Source of the DNA: Nocardia crassostreae
GTDB lineage: Bacteria > Actinomycetota > Actinomycetes > Mycobacteriales > Mycobacteriaceae
Direction: 5' to 3'
Assembly (NCBI RefSeq): GCF_001613405.1
Contig: NZ_BDCH01000014.1
Coordinates: 186,001-250,000 of the forward strand
DNA length: 64,000 nt
The first letter of the stretch is position 1; each line of letters starts with the position of its first letter. Made by a program: the position numbers and the translations under genes. Below are positions 8,358 to 18,181 of this stretch, piece by piece. The notes below the pieces were generated by a model. It worked only from the letters and a program-made list of their open reading frames with translations, was not told where the DNA came from and searched no databases.

Positions 8358-9146
8358 ATGGCAGACACGGTGGGGCGGGCGCTGCGGGTGGCGGCGCGGC
8401 GGTTTGCGGATGTGGTTGCGGCAGCGCCGGATCCGGAGCGGGAGGTACGGGGGACGCCGGGGTGGTCGATCATCGATGTGGCGGGGCACGTGGCGGCGGA
8501 GCCGGTGCGGTATCGGGAACTGGCTTTGGGGCGAGGAACCTGGCCCGCGCGGGCGGCCGATCTGCCCGGGTTCAATGCCGAGCAGATTCGCGCGCTCGAC
8601 AGCCGGGACCCGCGGGAGCTGGCGCGACGCGTGGTGGCGGGGACGGAGGCGTTCATCGAAACGCTCGACGGGTTCGCGGGGGAGCCGCGCACCATGATGT
8701 TCGACGGTGATCAGCGGATTCGGGCGGATCGGGCGCGCGGGACGCTGCTGGGCGAATTCGTGGTTCACGGTTACGACATTGCGCGGACGCTGGGCAAGCC
8801 GTGGGCTATCGATCCCGCGCACGTGCCGATCATTATGGACGGACTGAATCAGGTCATTCCGGGGTGGGTGAATCCGGCCCTGGCTCACCGGCATACGGCG
8901 ACCTACGAATACAGGCTGCGCGGGTTCTCGCGCTACGTCTACCGGTTCGACGACGGCCATCTCACCGTCGATCCACCCGATCCGGGCTCCGTCGACGCGT
9001 ATATCAGCGCCGACCCCGTCACCGCCCTGTTGCTGAATTACGGCCGCATCTCGCAGTGGACCCCGGCCCTCACCGGCCGCGTGCTCACCTGGGGCCGAAA
9101 GCCTTGGCTCGCGGCCGGATTCGCATGCCGCTTCCTCCCCGCCTAG
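8358..9146 (+). CDS. Mycothiol-dependent maleylpyruvate isomerase family protein
   Basis: The 262-residue protein has the DinB-like four-helix N-terminal domain of the mycothiol-dependent enzyme family. A WSIIDVAGHVA segment near residue 40 carries the first putative metal histidine and LLGEFVVHGYDIARTLGKPW near residues 130-150 carries another. The C-terminal domain resembles SCP2-type domains. Family members use mycothiol and a divalent metal for isomerisation or conjugation reactions. ATG 8358 is preceded by AGGGGAG at a spacing of five, which decides the start over an in-frame upstream ATG at 8334. The substrate is unknown. Confidence 0.8.
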   Translation: MADTVGRALRVAARRFADVVAAAPDPEREVRGTPGWSIIDVAGHVAAEPVRYRELALGRGTWPARAADLPGFNAEQIRALDSRDPRELARRVVAGTEAFIETLDGFAGEPRTMMFDGDQRIRADRARGTLLGEFVVHGYDIARTLGKPWAIDPAHVPIIMDGLNQVIPGWVNPALAHRHTATYEYRLRGFSRYVYRFDDGHLTVDPPDPGSVDAYISADPVTALLLNYGRISQWTPALTGRVLTWGRKPWLAAGFACRFLPA

Positions 9147-9195
9147 ATCGCACCCGAACCGCCGCGCGGTAGCCGGAGAATGACGGCACAACGAG

Positions 9196-9229
9196 GGTGA
9201 TCACCACATCCGGGTAGCACCCCTAGGGG
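9196..9229. promoter_or_regulatory. Two short perfect palindromes in the gap before the secreted peptide gene
   Basis: GGTGATCACC (9196-9205) and CCCCTAGGGG (9220-9229) are both perfect 10-base palindromes, with centres 24 bases apart, in the 230-base gap 9147-9376. They could be operator sites for the downstream gene. No clear promoter elements could be fixed. Confidence 0.25.
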
Positions 9230-9376
9230 ACCCGGATTCGGCACCCGCAGCGAGCCATGAAATTAGCCCTATTCAGGCGTTTTAGCAGCTGAATCTCATG
9301 TGATTCCCAGGAAATGGGTCTTCCATCGAACTAGTGCGCCCCAGTCCGGCACACCCTGTGTGAGAGAGGAATTCCC

Positions 9377-9577
9377 ATGCTTTCCAAGTCGACCTCCACC
9401 ACCCGCCGCACCGCGGCCCGCGTCCTCGTCGCGGGCATGCTGGCCCTGGTTCCCATCGCCACCGTCGCCGCCACCGCGAGTGCCCAGAACGAGACGCCGC
9501 CCGCCTCCACGGTCCCCGACCCCGGCACCGATCCGGCCATCATGCTGCTGATGAACCAGACCCCGCCCGATGCGTGA
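9377..9577 (+). CDS. Small secreted protein
   Basis: A GAGAGAGG ribosome binding site precedes ATG 9377. The 66-residue product has a classical signal peptide: basic n-region (STTRRTAAR), hydrophobic core (VLVAGMLALVPIATVAAT) and an ASA-Q cleavage site near residue 36. The mature peptide is only about 30 residues, rich in Pro, Thr and Asp, with no cysteine. Small exported peptides of this kind are common in mycolic-acid actinomycetes and usually have no known function. Confidence 0.6.
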   Translation: MLSKSTSTTRRTAARVLVAGMLALVPIATVAATASAQNETPPASTVPDPGTDPAIMLLMNQTPPDA

Positions 9578-9615
9578 ACCTGCAGCAGCGCACCCAGCAG
9601 CGCCCCTGCCCGTAA

Positions 9616-10331
9616 TCAGTCCACCGTGGCGTCCGCGTCGGGAACGTCGAGGCGGGTGTCGAGGACCAGACCGGCCACGCCGAGCGCCACGCACAGGCCG
9701 GTCACGACCAGTTGCAGTGAATCGGTTTGCCCGGTGAGGGCATTGCCCAGCATGACGGTGGCGATGGTGCCGGGCAGGATGCCGACCACCGTCGCGAGGA
9801 AGTAGGGGAGCATGCGGACCGAGGAGAGCGCGGCGCAGTAGTTGACCACCGCGAAGGGGGCGAACGCGATCAGGCGGAGCGAGCCGACCGCGAGCCAGCC
9901 GCGCCGGGCGAGGCGGGCGTCGACCGCTCGGACCGCCGGATGGGTCAGGCGCGCGCGGACGCGATCCTTGTCCAGGGTGCGGACGAGCAGGAGCGCGACG
10001 ACGGCGCTGACCGTGGTGGCGGCAACGGCCAGGCTCAGGCCGAGCGCCGAGCCGAACAGCTCAGCGTGAAGACGGTGCGCGGAAACGGGAGAATACAGAC
10101 CAGGGCGTGCACCACGAAGAACACCAGCGGCAGCCACGGCCCGACCGAATCGGCCCATACGCGGATCTGCTGCGGCGCGGGATGCGGTGCGAAGGCGGCC
10201 AGCGCCAGCACCGCGACACCGGTGAGCACCAGCGCGAGCACACGCGGTTGCCGTAGTCGCGCCAGCAGTTCGGGGGCGCGGCGCGGCGGGGCGCTGGGTC
10301 GGGTCGGCGGCGCGGACGGGCTTGTTGGCAC
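9616..10331 (-). pseudogene. TVP38/TMEM64 (VTT domain) membrane protein, frameshifted
   Basis: The N-terminal part starts at ATG 10331 and encodes a cytoplasmic tail, a first membrane span (LALVLTGVAVLALAAF) and a WLPLVFFVVHALVCILPFPRTVFTL segment characteristic of the VTT/SNARE-associated family. The frame is then lost at about 10055-10066. The rest of the family pattern (ELFGSALGLSLAVAATT, then the span and C-terminal LRLIAFAPFAVVNY) continues in another frame to 9616. A one-base indel would restore a full protein of about 238 residues. Family members are integral membrane proteins with DedA-like re-entrant loops. It may be a true frameshift or a sequence error. Confidence 0.75.
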
Positions 10332-10501
10332 CGCGCCAGGTTACCCGCCGGTAGTGAGACTCGGGCGACAGTAATCGGAACGGTGTGGTTAGCATCAGGG
10401 GAAAGACGATGAATGCTCGTTAACCGAAGTGCCCGCTGAGCTGTGCGAATGCGGTCGAAAGCGGGCATTGAAGTCGGGGAGTGGAAGAAGGAACAGCAGC
10501 T

Positions 10502-12361
10502 ATGCCGATTGCTTCAGACCCGGACGCCGATCCGGTGCCCGGGTACGCCGCCTGGCGCAAGGGTGTCGCCGGAGTGCTGGCCAAGGCCCGCAGGGTGGAC
10601 GTATCGGACCTGCCGGAAGAGCCGGAGAAGCTGCTCGCGGTCTCGACCTATGACGGGCTCACGGTCAACCCGCTGTACACGCGGCGGGACGAGCTGCCGC
10701 AACAGCCGCTGCCGGGGGAGTTCCCGTTCGTGCGCGGTGGCGACGCCACCCGTGACGTGCATCGCGGCTGGTTCGTGAACCAGTACTTCGGCGACTCGGA
10801 CGCCAAGGCCGTGAACGAGAAGATCATGGGCGCGCTGGAGAACGGCGTGAGCGCCATCCGGCTGGGCGTGGGGGAGCGCGGCGTGCCGGTCGCGGATATC
10901 CCGGCGGCGCTGTCCGGTGTGCTGTTCGATCTGGCCCCGCTCACCCTGGACGCCGGTCCGGCCGCGATCGAGGCTGCGGCCCAGGTGTTCTCGGTGCTGG
11001 ACGGCTACCAGGTCGCGAACCGCGCCGATATTCGGGTGCAGCTCGGCGCGACCCTGCTGAGCAGTCTGTTCGCCGGAACCGCGGCCATCGACCTGGACGG
11101 CGCGATCGCGCTGGCCCAGCAGGCGGTGGCCCGACCGGAGACGGTGCGCGCGATCACCGTGTGCGGCATCGCCTTCCACAATGCGGGCGCCTCCGACGCC
11201 CAGGAGCTGGGTGCGGCCGTGGCCGCGGGCCTGGAATACCTGCGCGCGCTGACCAATGCAGGCGCGGACATCGTGGATGCGCTGGAACAGCTGGAATTCC
11301 GCTTCGCCGCCACCGACGACCAGTTCGAGACCATTGCCAAATTCCGTGCCGCCCGGCGACTCTGGGCGCGCGTGGCGCAGGTCTGCGGCGCACCCGACTA
11401 CGGCAATGCCCCGCAGCACGCGGTGACCTCTCCTGCCATGATGAGTCAGCGCGATCCGTGGGTGAACATGCTGCGCACCACCCTCGCGGCCTTCGGCGCG
11501 GGCGTCGGCGGCGCGGACATCGTCACGGTGCTGCCCTTCGATCACGCCCTGCCCGCCGGGGAACTCGGTGTGTCGCAGGCGTTCTCCGAGCGCATGGCTC
11601 GCAATACCCAGCTGCTGCTGCTCGAGGAATCCCACCTCGGCCACGTGCAGGATCCGGGCGCGGGCTCCTGGTACGTCGAATCCCTCACCGACGCACTGGC
11701 CGCCAAGGCGTGGGAGTTCATGCAGGAACTGGAGGCCGCGGGCGGCTACCTGAACGCCTTGCAGTCCGGTCTGCTCGCCGAGCGCATCGCCGAGACCAAG
11801 ACCACGCGCGATTCCGATGTGGCGCACCGCAAGACGGCCGTCACCGGCGTGAACGAGTTCCCCAACCTGGCCGAGGAGCCGCTGTCGGAGGCGGCGCGGC
11901 TGGCGAGTTCCGGCACGGCGTACGGCGCGGCCTTCGAGGCGCTGCGCAATCGCTCCGACGCCTACCTCGTCGCCCAGGGCGCGCGACCCAAGGCGCTGCT
12001 CGTGCCGCTGGGCCCGGTCTCCGAGCACAATGTGCGGGTCACCTTCACCGCCAACCTGCTGGCTTCCGGCGGTATCGAGTCGATCAACCCGGGCGCGCTG
12101 GCGGCGGGCGATATCGGCACGGCGGCAACCGAATCCGGTGCCAGCCTCGCGGTGTTGTGCGGATCCGACGCCCGCTACGGCTCCGATGCCGGTGCGGCCG
12201 TGGACGCCCTGCGCGCGGCGGGCGTGAGCACCGTCCTGCTGGCGGGCCCCGAGAAGGCGGTCGCCGACCTCACCGGCGCACAGCGGCCGGACGGATTCCT
12301 GACGGCGCGGATGGATGCGGTGACGGCGCTGTCCGGCCTGCTGGAAAAGCTGGGAGCATAG
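10502..12361 (+). CDS. mutA: Methylmalonyl-CoA mutase small (beta) subunit
   Basis: The 619-residue protein is the non-catalytic partner of MutB in the heterodimeric, adenosylcobalamin-dependent mutase that interconverts succinyl-CoA and (R)-methylmalonyl-CoA. The TIM-barrel signature blocks are clear ([47 protein letters not shown]), with a degenerate cobalamin-domain fold at the C terminus that lacks DxHxxG, as expected for this subunit. ATG 10502 was chosen over GTG 10481 because GAAGGA precedes it at a good distance. mutB follows two bases after the stop. The pathway is propionyl-CoA metabolism, including supply of methylmalonyl-CoA for methyl-branched lipids. Confidence 0.93.
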   Translation: MPIASDPDADPVPGYAAWRKGVAGVLAKARRVDVSDLPEEPEKLLAVSTYDGLTVNPLYTRRDELPQQPLPGEFPFVRGGDATRDVHRGWFVNQYFGDSDAKAVNEKIMGALENGVSAIRLGVGERGVPVADIPAALSGVLFDLAPLTLDAGPAAIEAAAQVFSVLDGYQVANRADIRVQLGATLLSSLFAGTAAIDLDGAIALAQQAVARPETVRAITVCGIAFHNAGASDAQELGAAVAAGLEYLRALTNAGADIVDALEQLEFRFAATDDQFETIAKFRAARRLWARVAQVCGAPDYGNAPQHAVTSPAMMSQRDPWVNMLRTTLAAFGAGVGGADIVTVLPFDHALPAGELGVSQAFSERMARNTQLLLLEESHLGHVQDPGAGSWYVESLTDALAAKAWEFMQELEAAGGYLNALQSGLLAERIAETKTTRDSDVAHRKTAVTGVNEFPNLAEEPLSEAARLASSGTAYGAAFEALRNRSDAYLVAQGARPKALLVPLGPVSEHNVRVTFTANLLASGGIESINPGALAAGDIGTAATESGASLAVLCGSDARYGSDAGAAVDALRAAGVSTVLLAGPEKAVADLTGAQRPDGFLTARMDAVTALSGLLEKLGA

Positions 12362-12363
12362 AG

Positions 12364-14616
12364 ATGAGCGACATCAAGCACCTGATCGGCAATTTCGCCG
12401 AGGTTCCCCTGGATGAGCCCGCGTCGGCCGCGGTCGACGCCCCGGCGGCGGCGGCATTCGTCGCCGAGGCCGCGGCGGCCAATAACTATGCGCCCGAACA
12501 GCTCACCTGGGCCACGCCCGAAGGTATCGACGTCCCACCGGTATTCACCAAGGCCGACCGGGATGGGATTGCCGCCGCGGGCTATCCGCTCGACAGCGTC
12601 CCCGGCGTGGCGCCGTTCGTACGCGGCCCGTACCCCACCATGTACGTGAACCAGCCGTGGACCATCCGCCAGTACGCGGGCTTCTCCACCGCCGCGGACT
12701 CGAATGCCTTCTACCGCCGCAACCTGCAGGCGGGTCAGAAGGGCCTGTCGGTCGCCTTCGACCTGGCCACCCACCGCGGCTACGACTCCGATCACCCGCG
12801 CGTCACCGGTGACGTGGGCATGGCCGGTGTCGCCATCGACTCCATCCTGGACATGCGGGAGCTGTTCGATCACATTCCCCTCGATCAGGTCTCGGTCTCC
12901 ATGACCATGAACGGCGCGGTGCTGCCCATCCTGGCGCTCTATGTCGTGGCCGCCGAGGAACAGGGCGTCAAGCCCGAACAGTTGGCCGGAACCATTCAGA
13001 ACGACATTCTGAAAGAGTTCATGGTCCGCAACACCTACATCTATCCGCCCAAGCCGTCCATGCGGATCATCTCCGACATCTTCGCCTTCACCTCCGCGAA
13101 GATGCCGAAGTTCAACTCGATCTCCATCTCCGGCTACCACATTCAGGAAGCCGGAGCCACCGCCGACCTGGAGCTGGCCTACACCCTCGCCGACGGCGTG
13201 GAGTACATCAAGGCCGGTATCGACGCGGGCATGGCCGTGGACACCTTCGCTCCGCGCCTGTCGTTCTTCTGGGCCATCGGCATGAACTTCTTCATGGAGG
13301 TCGCCAAACTCCGTGCGGGCCGCTTGCTCTGGAGCGAACTGGTCGCCGAATTCGAGCCCAAGAGCGCCAAATCCATTGCGCTGCGCACCCATTCGCAGAC
13401 CTCCGGCTGGTCGCTCACCGCGCAGGACGTATTCAACAATGTGGCGCGCACCTGTGTGGAGGCCATGGCCGCCACCCAGGGCCACACCCAGTCCCTGCAC
13501 ACCAACGCCCTCGACGAGGCCCTGGCGCTGCCGACGGACTTCTCCGCCCGCATCGCCCGCAATACCCAGCTGCTGATCCAGCAGGAGTCCAACACGACAC
13601 GGCCCGCCGACCCGTGGGGCGGCTCCTACTACGTCGAATGGCTGACCCACCAGCTCGCCGAGCGCGCCCGCGCGCACATCGCCGAGGTGGCCGCGCACGG
13701 CGGTATGGCGCAGGCGATTTCGGAAGGCATCCCGAAGCTGCGCATCGAGGAGGCCGCCGCCCGCACCCAGGCGCGCATCGACACCGGCCAGCAGCCGGTC
13801 ATCGGCGTCAACAAGTACCAGGTCGAAGAGGACACCCCCATCGAGGTCCTCAAGGTCGAGAATTCCCGCGTGCGCGCCGAACAGAACGCCAAGCTGGAAC
13901 GCCTGCGCGCCGAACGCGATTCGGCCGAGGTCGAGCGGGCCCTGGCCGAATTGACCCGCGCCGCTTCCTCGTCCGAGGGCGGCATGGAGAACAATCTTCT
14001 CGCCCTGGCCATCGATGCCGCGTGCGCCAAGGCCACCGTCGGCGAGATCTCCGACGCACTCGAGAAGGTCTACGGCCGCCACCAGGCCGAAATCCGTACG
14101 CTCTCCGGCGTTTACCGTGAAGAGGCGGGCAAGGTGACCAATATCAGCCGTGCCATCGAACTGGTCGAGGAATTCGCCGAGGCCGAAGGCCGCCGCCCCC
14201 GCATCCTGGTCGCCAAGATGGGCCAGGACGGCCACGACCGCGGCCAGAAGGTGATCGCCACCGCCTTCGCCGACCTCGGCATGGACGTCGACGTGGGCCC
14301 CCTGTTCCAGACCCCCGAAGAGGTGGCCCGCCAGGCGGCCGACAACGACGTCCACATCGTCGGCGTCTCCTCCCTGGCCGCCGGTCACCTCACCCTGGTG
14401 CCAGCCCTGCGGCAGGCCCTGGCCGATGTCGGCCGCCCCGACATCATGGTCATCGTCGGCGGCGTCATCCCGCCCGGCGACTTCGCCGAACTCTACGAAG
14501 CCGGTGCCGCCGCCATCTTCCCGCCCGGCACCGTCATCGCCGACGCCGCCGTCGACCTCATCAAGAAACTGGCCGACTCCCTCGGCCACGAGATCGGCAC
14601 CGGCGCCACTGAATGA
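12364..14616 (+). CDS. mutB: Methylmalonyl-CoA mutase large (alpha, catalytic) subunit
   Basis: This 750-residue protein has the complete catalytic subunit layout: a CoA-binding barrel with [20 protein letters not shown] near residues 80-100, the active-site [10 protein letters not shown] segment, and a C-terminal cobalamin domain containing the DxHxxG ligand motif in [10 protein letters not shown] near residue 620. Length matches other actinobacterial MutB proteins. It starts two bases after mutA and overlaps meaB by four bases, making a mutA-mutB-meaB operon. It catalyses the radical carbon-skeleton rearrangement between methylmalonyl-CoA and succinyl-CoA in the cytoplasm. Confidence 0.95.
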   Translation: MSDIKHLIGNFAEVPLDEPASAAVDAPAAAAFVAEAAAANNYAPEQLTWATPEGIDVPPVFTKADRDGIAAAGYPLDSVPGVAPFVRGPYPTMYVNQPWTIRQYAGFSTAADSNAFYRRNLQAGQKGLSVAFDLATHRGYDSDHPRVTGDVGMAGVAIDSILDMRELFDHIPLDQVSVSMTMNGAVLPILALYVVAAEEQGVKPEQLAGTIQNDILKEFMVRNTYIYPPKPSMRIISDIFAFTSAKMPKFNSISISGYHIQEAGATADLELAYTLADGVEYIKAGIDAGMAVDTFAPRLSFFWAIGMNFFMEVAKLRAGRLLWSELVAEFEPKSAKSIALRTHSQTSGWSLTAQDVFNNVARTCVEAMAATQGHTQSLHTNALDEALALPTDFSARIARNTQLLIQQESNTTRPADPWGGSYYVEWLTHQLAERARAHIAEVAAHGGMAQAISEGIPKLRIEEAAARTQARIDTGQQPVIGVNKYQVEEDTPIEVLKVENSRVRAEQNAKLERLRAERDSAEVERALAELTRAASSSEGGMENNLLALAIDAACAKATVGEISDALEKVYGRHQAEIRTLSGVYREEAGKVTNISRAIELVEEFAEAEGRRPRILVAKMGQDGHDRGQKVIATAFADLGMDVDVGPLFQTPEEVARQAADNDVHIVGVSSLAAGHLTLVPALRQALADVGRPDIMVIVGGVIPPGDFAELYEAGAAAIFPPGTVIADAAVDLIKKLADSLGHEIGTGATE

Positions 14617-15725
14617 GCGGTGTCGCGCGCGGTGCCGAGGGCGGTGCCGAGGGCGGTGGGAACCGCCCGCGGCTGGGCACCACCGCCGGAGTAGGGGCGC
14701 CCGGTGCCGGGGCGCAGGTCGCGGCGCCGGGGCGGCGGGCCATCGATGTGGACGCGCTGGCCGAGCACGTTCGCGCCGGGGAGCGGGCCGCGCTGGCCCG
14801 CGCCATCACCCTGGTCGAATCGACTCGCGCCGATCACCGCGAGCTGGCGCAGCAACTGTTGTTGCGGCTGACTCCGGCGGAGGACGCGGTGGTGTCGAAT
14901 CGCGTAGGTATCACCGGTGTGCCGGGCGTGGGCAAGTCGACCTTCATCGACGCGCTCGGCATGTACCTCATCGGGGAGGGACATCGGGTGGCGGTGCTGG
15001 CGGTGGATCCGTCCTCCACGCGGACCGGCGGATCCATTCTGGGCGACAAGACGCGGATGGCGCGGCTGGCGGTGGAGCGGGACGCCTATATTCGGCCCTC
15101 GCCGACGGCGGGCACGCTCGGCGGCGTCGCCAAGGCCACGCGCGAGACGATCGTGCTGCTCGAGGCGGCCGGGTACGACGTGATCCTGGTGGAGACCGTC
15201 GGGGTCGGACAGTCCGAGGTGACCGTCGCGAACATGGTCGACGTGTTCTGCTTTCTCACCCTGGCCCGGACCGGCGATCAGTTGCAGGGGATCAAGAAGG
15301 GTGTGCTCGAGCTCGCCGATCTGGTCGCGGTGAACAAGGCCGACGGGAAGCACGAGCTGGAGGCCAAGACGGCGGCTCGCGAACTGAGTGGTGCGATGCG
15401 CTTGATTCACCCGCGTGAATCCCTGTGGCATACACCGGTATTGACGATGAGCGGGTTGAACGGCACTGGGCTGGACCGGTTCTGGGATGTCGTGCTCACC
15501 CACCGCCGAGTCCTCACCGAGGCAGGGGAATTCGCGGAGAAGCGCCGCCGTCAGCAGATCGACTGGACCTGGACCATGGTGCACGACAACCTGCTTCGCC
15601 GCCTGACCGGCAATCCGGCGGTGAAAGCTCTTCGGCCTCAGGTGGAAAAGCAGATCCGCGACGGTTCGCTCACCCCCGCGCTCGCCGCGGAGGAGATACT
15701 GCGCGCCTTCGACGCGAGGAGTTGA
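14613..15725 (+). CDS. meaB: MeaB-type G protein chaperone of methylmalonyl-CoA mutase
   Basis: The 370-residue protein carries a Walker A loop GVPGVGKST near residue 108, a switch region with [10 protein letters not shown], and the guanine-specificity NKADG near residue 245, all typical of the MeaB/MMAA (formerly ArgK) GTPase family. MeaB gates cofactor loading and protects the mutase from inactivation. The first 45 residues are a Gly/Ala-rich low-complexity extension; the conserved domain begins at about [10 protein letters not shown]. Its ATG overlaps the mutB stop (ATGA), the usual arrangement. Confidence 0.93.
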   Translation: MSGVARGAEGGAEGGGNRPRLGTTAGVGAPGAGAQVAAPGRRAIDVDALAEHVRAGERAALARAITLVESTRADHRELAQQLLLRLTPAEDAVVSNRVGITGVPGVGKSTFIDALGMYLIGEGHRVAVLAVDPSSTRTGGSILGDKTRMARLAVERDAYIRPSPTAGTLGGVAKATRETIVLLEAAGYDVILVETVGVGQSEVTVANMVDVFCFLTLARTGDQLQGIKKGVLELADLVAVNKADGKHELEAKTAARELSGAMRLIHPRESLWHTPVLTMSGLNGTGLDRFWDVVLTHRRVLTEAGEFAEKRRRQQIDWTWTMVHDNLLRRLTGNPAVKALRPQVEKQIRDGSLTPALAAEEILRAFDARS

Positions 15726-15731
15726 GGGGCC

Positions 15732-16298
15732 TTGGCGGACGATTTCCGGATCAGGGACGGCGTTCCCGGTGACGCGGACGCGGTCGCGGCCATGCACACC
15801 GCGAGCTGGCGCACGGCCTACGCGGGCATGATGCCCGACGACTATCTCAACGGCCCGCTGCTGGAGGAACGGCTGTCGCTGTGGCGGACCCGCCTCACCT
15901 CCGGCGGCGGTCCGGGGCACCTCCTCATTGCCGAGACCCGTAGCGTCATGGCCGGATTCGTGTATCTGATCCCTCGTCCCGACGGCCGCGTCCTGATCGA
16001 CAATCTGCATGTCGAACCCACCCGTAAGCGATCCGGCCTGGGCGGGAAGCTGCTGCGCCGCGCCTTCGACTGGGCGGGAGCCACCCACCCGGGCAGCACC
16101 GTCTACCTCGAGGTGCTGGCCGCCAACCTGCCCGCCATCGCCTTCTACGAACGCCACGGCGGCGTCCGAACCGCCCATCGCACAGCGGTATTCCCGCAAG
16201 GCTTCGAGCTCGAGGAATTCGAGTACACCTGGCCGGAAGTCGCGCGGACAGCGGCCCCCGACGGCCCGCCCGAGGCGTCCGGCGAGCGCGCCCGCTGA
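15732..16298 (+). CDS. GNAT family N-acetyltransferase
   Basis: The 188-residue protein shows the GNAT fold: an N-terminal FRIRDGVPGDADAVAAMH strand-helix, a MAGFVYL central strand and the acetyl-CoA-binding LHVEPTRKRSGLGGKLLRRA motif (Q/RxxGxG/A variant), followed by YLEVLAANLPAIAFYERHG. A TTG start at 15732 lies just after GAGGGG, six bases past the meaB stop; spacing is tight, so the exact start is uncertain. It is probably the last gene of the mut operon by position only. The acceptor substrate is unknown. Confidence 0.8.
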   Translation: MADDFRIRDGVPGDADAVAAMHTASWRTAYAGMMPDDYLNGPLLEERLSLWRTRLTSGGGPGHLLIAETRSVMAGFVYLIPRPDGRVLIDNLHVEPTRKRSGLGGKLLRRAFDWAGATHPGSTVYLEVLAANLPAIAFYERHGGVRTAHRTAVFPQGFELEEFEYTWPEVARTAAPDGPPEASGERAR

Positions 16299-16399
16299 TC
16301 TTGCCGTGCCGATTCGGGTAGGCAACTACTCACGCGAAAAAGTGTGAGATGTCCGAATCTGGGAATCAGGAAAACGGTTCCTACCCCAGGGAGTTCGAC

Positions 16400-16921
16400 A
16401 TGAACACCGCCGATGCGGTCCGCCGACCGGTGAGTCGGCCGGGACCACTGCCCCAACTCGCCGTGTGCGTCGCCGATATCACCGTCGACGGCGGCACCTC
16501 GATGCCGATGCTGTGCCTGCTCACCTCCGACGGTGAGCTCATGGTCCCCACCGGCTGGCAGGATCCACTCGTCGAGGAGGGCGTCGAGCACGACGTCCGC
16601 GTCCAGTTCCGCCCCCGCTGGGCCGAACTGCACCCGAACCAACCGGTCCCGCCGGTCCCGGAGGACTACCCGCTGTGGCGCCTGCGCGCCCGCGTCCCCC
16701 TCGTCGGCCACGAACTCGAGCCGGTGCGCCTGCGCATCTCCTCGGGCGTCCCGAAATCGCTGACCGCCGGAATACCGCGCCGCATGCCCGACGGCACCGT
16801 GCGCCGCTACCTGCTCCGCCTGGCGGCCGTGGCCACCGGCATCCTGTCGGCATTCGTACTGGGCCGCCTGTTCCTGCGCGCCTACCGCGCACTGGCCGAG
16901 CGCCTCGCCGGACGAAGCTGA
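16400..16921 (+). CDS. Hypothetical protein with C-terminal membrane helix
   Basis: ATG 16400 is preceded by AGGGAG at six bases, which decides it over an in-frame ATG at 16349 with no good site. The 173-residue product has a beta-rich N-terminal part (PQLAVCVADITVDGGTSMPMLCLLT; HDVRVQFRPRWAELHP) and one hydrophobic segment near residues 140-160 (LAAVATGILSAFVLGRLFL), so it is probably tail-anchored with the bulk in the cytoplasm. I do not recognise a family. Confidence 0.55.
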   Translation: MNTADAVRRPVSRPGPLPQLAVCVADITVDGGTSMPMLCLLTSDGELMVPTGWQDPLVEEGVEHDVRVQFRPRWAELHPNQPVPPVPEDYPLWRLRARVPLVGHELEPVRLRISSGVPKSLTAGIPRRMPDGTVRRYLLRLAAVATGILSAFVLGRLFLRAYRALAERLAGRS

Positions 16922-16967
16922 GCGGGTCGAAGGGGCGCCCACCGTAGCCCGGTGTGAAACGTCATCG

Positions 16968-17020
16968 ACCGGGAACTGGTGGCGGACGCTACTCGCGAAA
17001 TGCCGCCACCAGTTCCCGGT
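16968..17020 (+). terminator. Long perfect hairpin after the tail-anchored protein gene
   Basis: Bases 16968-16985 and 17003-17020 form a perfect 18-bp stem with a 17-base loop, 47 bases after the stop of the preceding gene. No T run follows, so it is a GC-type stem terminator or another structured RNA element. Confidence 0.55.
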
Positions 17021-17308
17021 GATCGCCCGTCCATGCTTCGGTTGGGATCTGCGTCGGCGTGGCGGGTGCTCGGCACGCGGGGTCGGGGGCGCAGCGCTAC
17101 TGCGAGCGGCGGGCCGGGAGGCGGAGCTGTGAAATAGGGTTCTTTCTGCGGTTATGCCGTATTGGTACCTCTGTACTGCGCTTTGATTACGGCGCGGCGA
17201 AAGCCCGTCGTTCCGGTCGGCACGGGACGATCCTGGATGCAGCGGCGCTGGTTTCGCGGCGCGCGACGCCAGCGCGGCACGGCATTGCGTCCTGGAAGGA
17301 GCGTCGTC

Positions 17309-18001
17309 ATGAACCCCGAGACCCCCGCTGTCGAACCCAAGCGGCCCGCTGCCTATCCGGTGCAGGTGCGCGGTGATCTGGACGAGTCGCTGTCACGCTG
17401 GTTGTGGCTGGTGAAGTGGATCCTCGCGATACCGCACTATCTGATCCTCATTCTGCTGTGGATCGGTTACCTGCTGCTCACCATCGTGGCCTTCTTCGCC
17501 ATCCTGATCACCGGCAAGTACCCGCGCTCGATCTTCGATATCAATGTGGGCATCATGCGCTGGTCGTGGCGGGTGCTGTTCTACAGCTACAACGCACTGG
17601 GAACCGACCGGTATCCGCCGTTCTCGCTGCAGCCCGACGACAACTATCCGGCCGACCTGTCCGTCGAATATCCCGAGCAGCTCTCGCGCGGTCTGGTGCT
17701 GGTGAAGTGGTGGCTGCTGGCCATCCCGCAGTACCTCATCGTCTGGGCCATGACCGCGGGCAGTGGCGGCTACGGCATGGACGGCGAGTACGCCGCCCCG
17801 TACATGCCCGCGCTGCTCGACATCCTGGTCCTGATCGCGGCCGTCGCATTGCTGTTCACGGCGAAATATCCGCGCGGCCTGTTCGATTTCGTCATGGGCG
17901 TCAACCGCTGGTCCTACCGGGTGTTCGCCTACGCCTCGCTCATGCGCGACGAGTACCCGCCGTTCCGTCTCGATCAAGGCGCGCGCGAACCCGCACTCTG
18001 A
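17309..18001 (+). CDS. DUF4389 membrane protein
   Basis: GGAAGGAG at 17294-17301 precedes ATG 17309. The 230-residue protein is two copies of one module: a span around LVKWILAIPHYLILILLW, then a basic GKYPRSIFDINVGIMRWSWRV; and again LVKWWLLAIPQYLIVWAM with KYPRGLFDFVMGVNRWSYRV. Each module ends with DRYPPF or DEYPPF. This duplicated pattern is the hallmark of DUF4389, a family of integral membrane proteins of unknown role in actinobacteria. Four membrane spans are predicted, with the conserved YPRxxFD-RW loops on the cytoplasmic side. Confidence 0.8.
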   Translation: MNPETPAVEPKRPAAYPVQVRGDLDESLSRWLWLVKWILAIPHYLILILLWIGYLLLTIVAFFAILITGKYPRSIFDINVGIMRWSWRVLFYSYNALGTDRYPPFSLQPDDNYPADLSVEYPEQLSRGLVLVKWWLLAIPQYLIVWAMTAGSGGYGMDGEYAAPYMPALLDILVLIAAVALLFTAKYPRGLFDFVMGVNRWSYRVFAYASLMRDEYPPFRLDQGAREPAL

Positions 18002-18181
18002 AGATTCCTGTCGCAAACGAAGGTCGCGGGCGGATCATCGAAAGGAGAGGGCACGCAATACCGGAAGTGAGATCGAGGCTATGGGCGGGCACGATCAGGT
18101 CGAAACCGGCACGCAGCAGGCACCCGCCGAGCCGGTGCCGAGGCAAGGGGGGGGAAGACGCCCGCTCAGGTCGGCGGGCAG

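Noticed and set aside
10396..10501. Cobalamin riboswitch before mutA
   Set aside because: The gap is only about 100 bases and lacks any B12-box-like GCCACTG sequence; the mutase uses B12 but is not visibly riboswitch-controlled.
16882..17076. Small minus-strand frame over the hairpin at 16.97-17.02 kb
   Set aside because: It runs through the perfect stem-loop, has no ribosome site and shows low-complexity Ser/Arg sequence.
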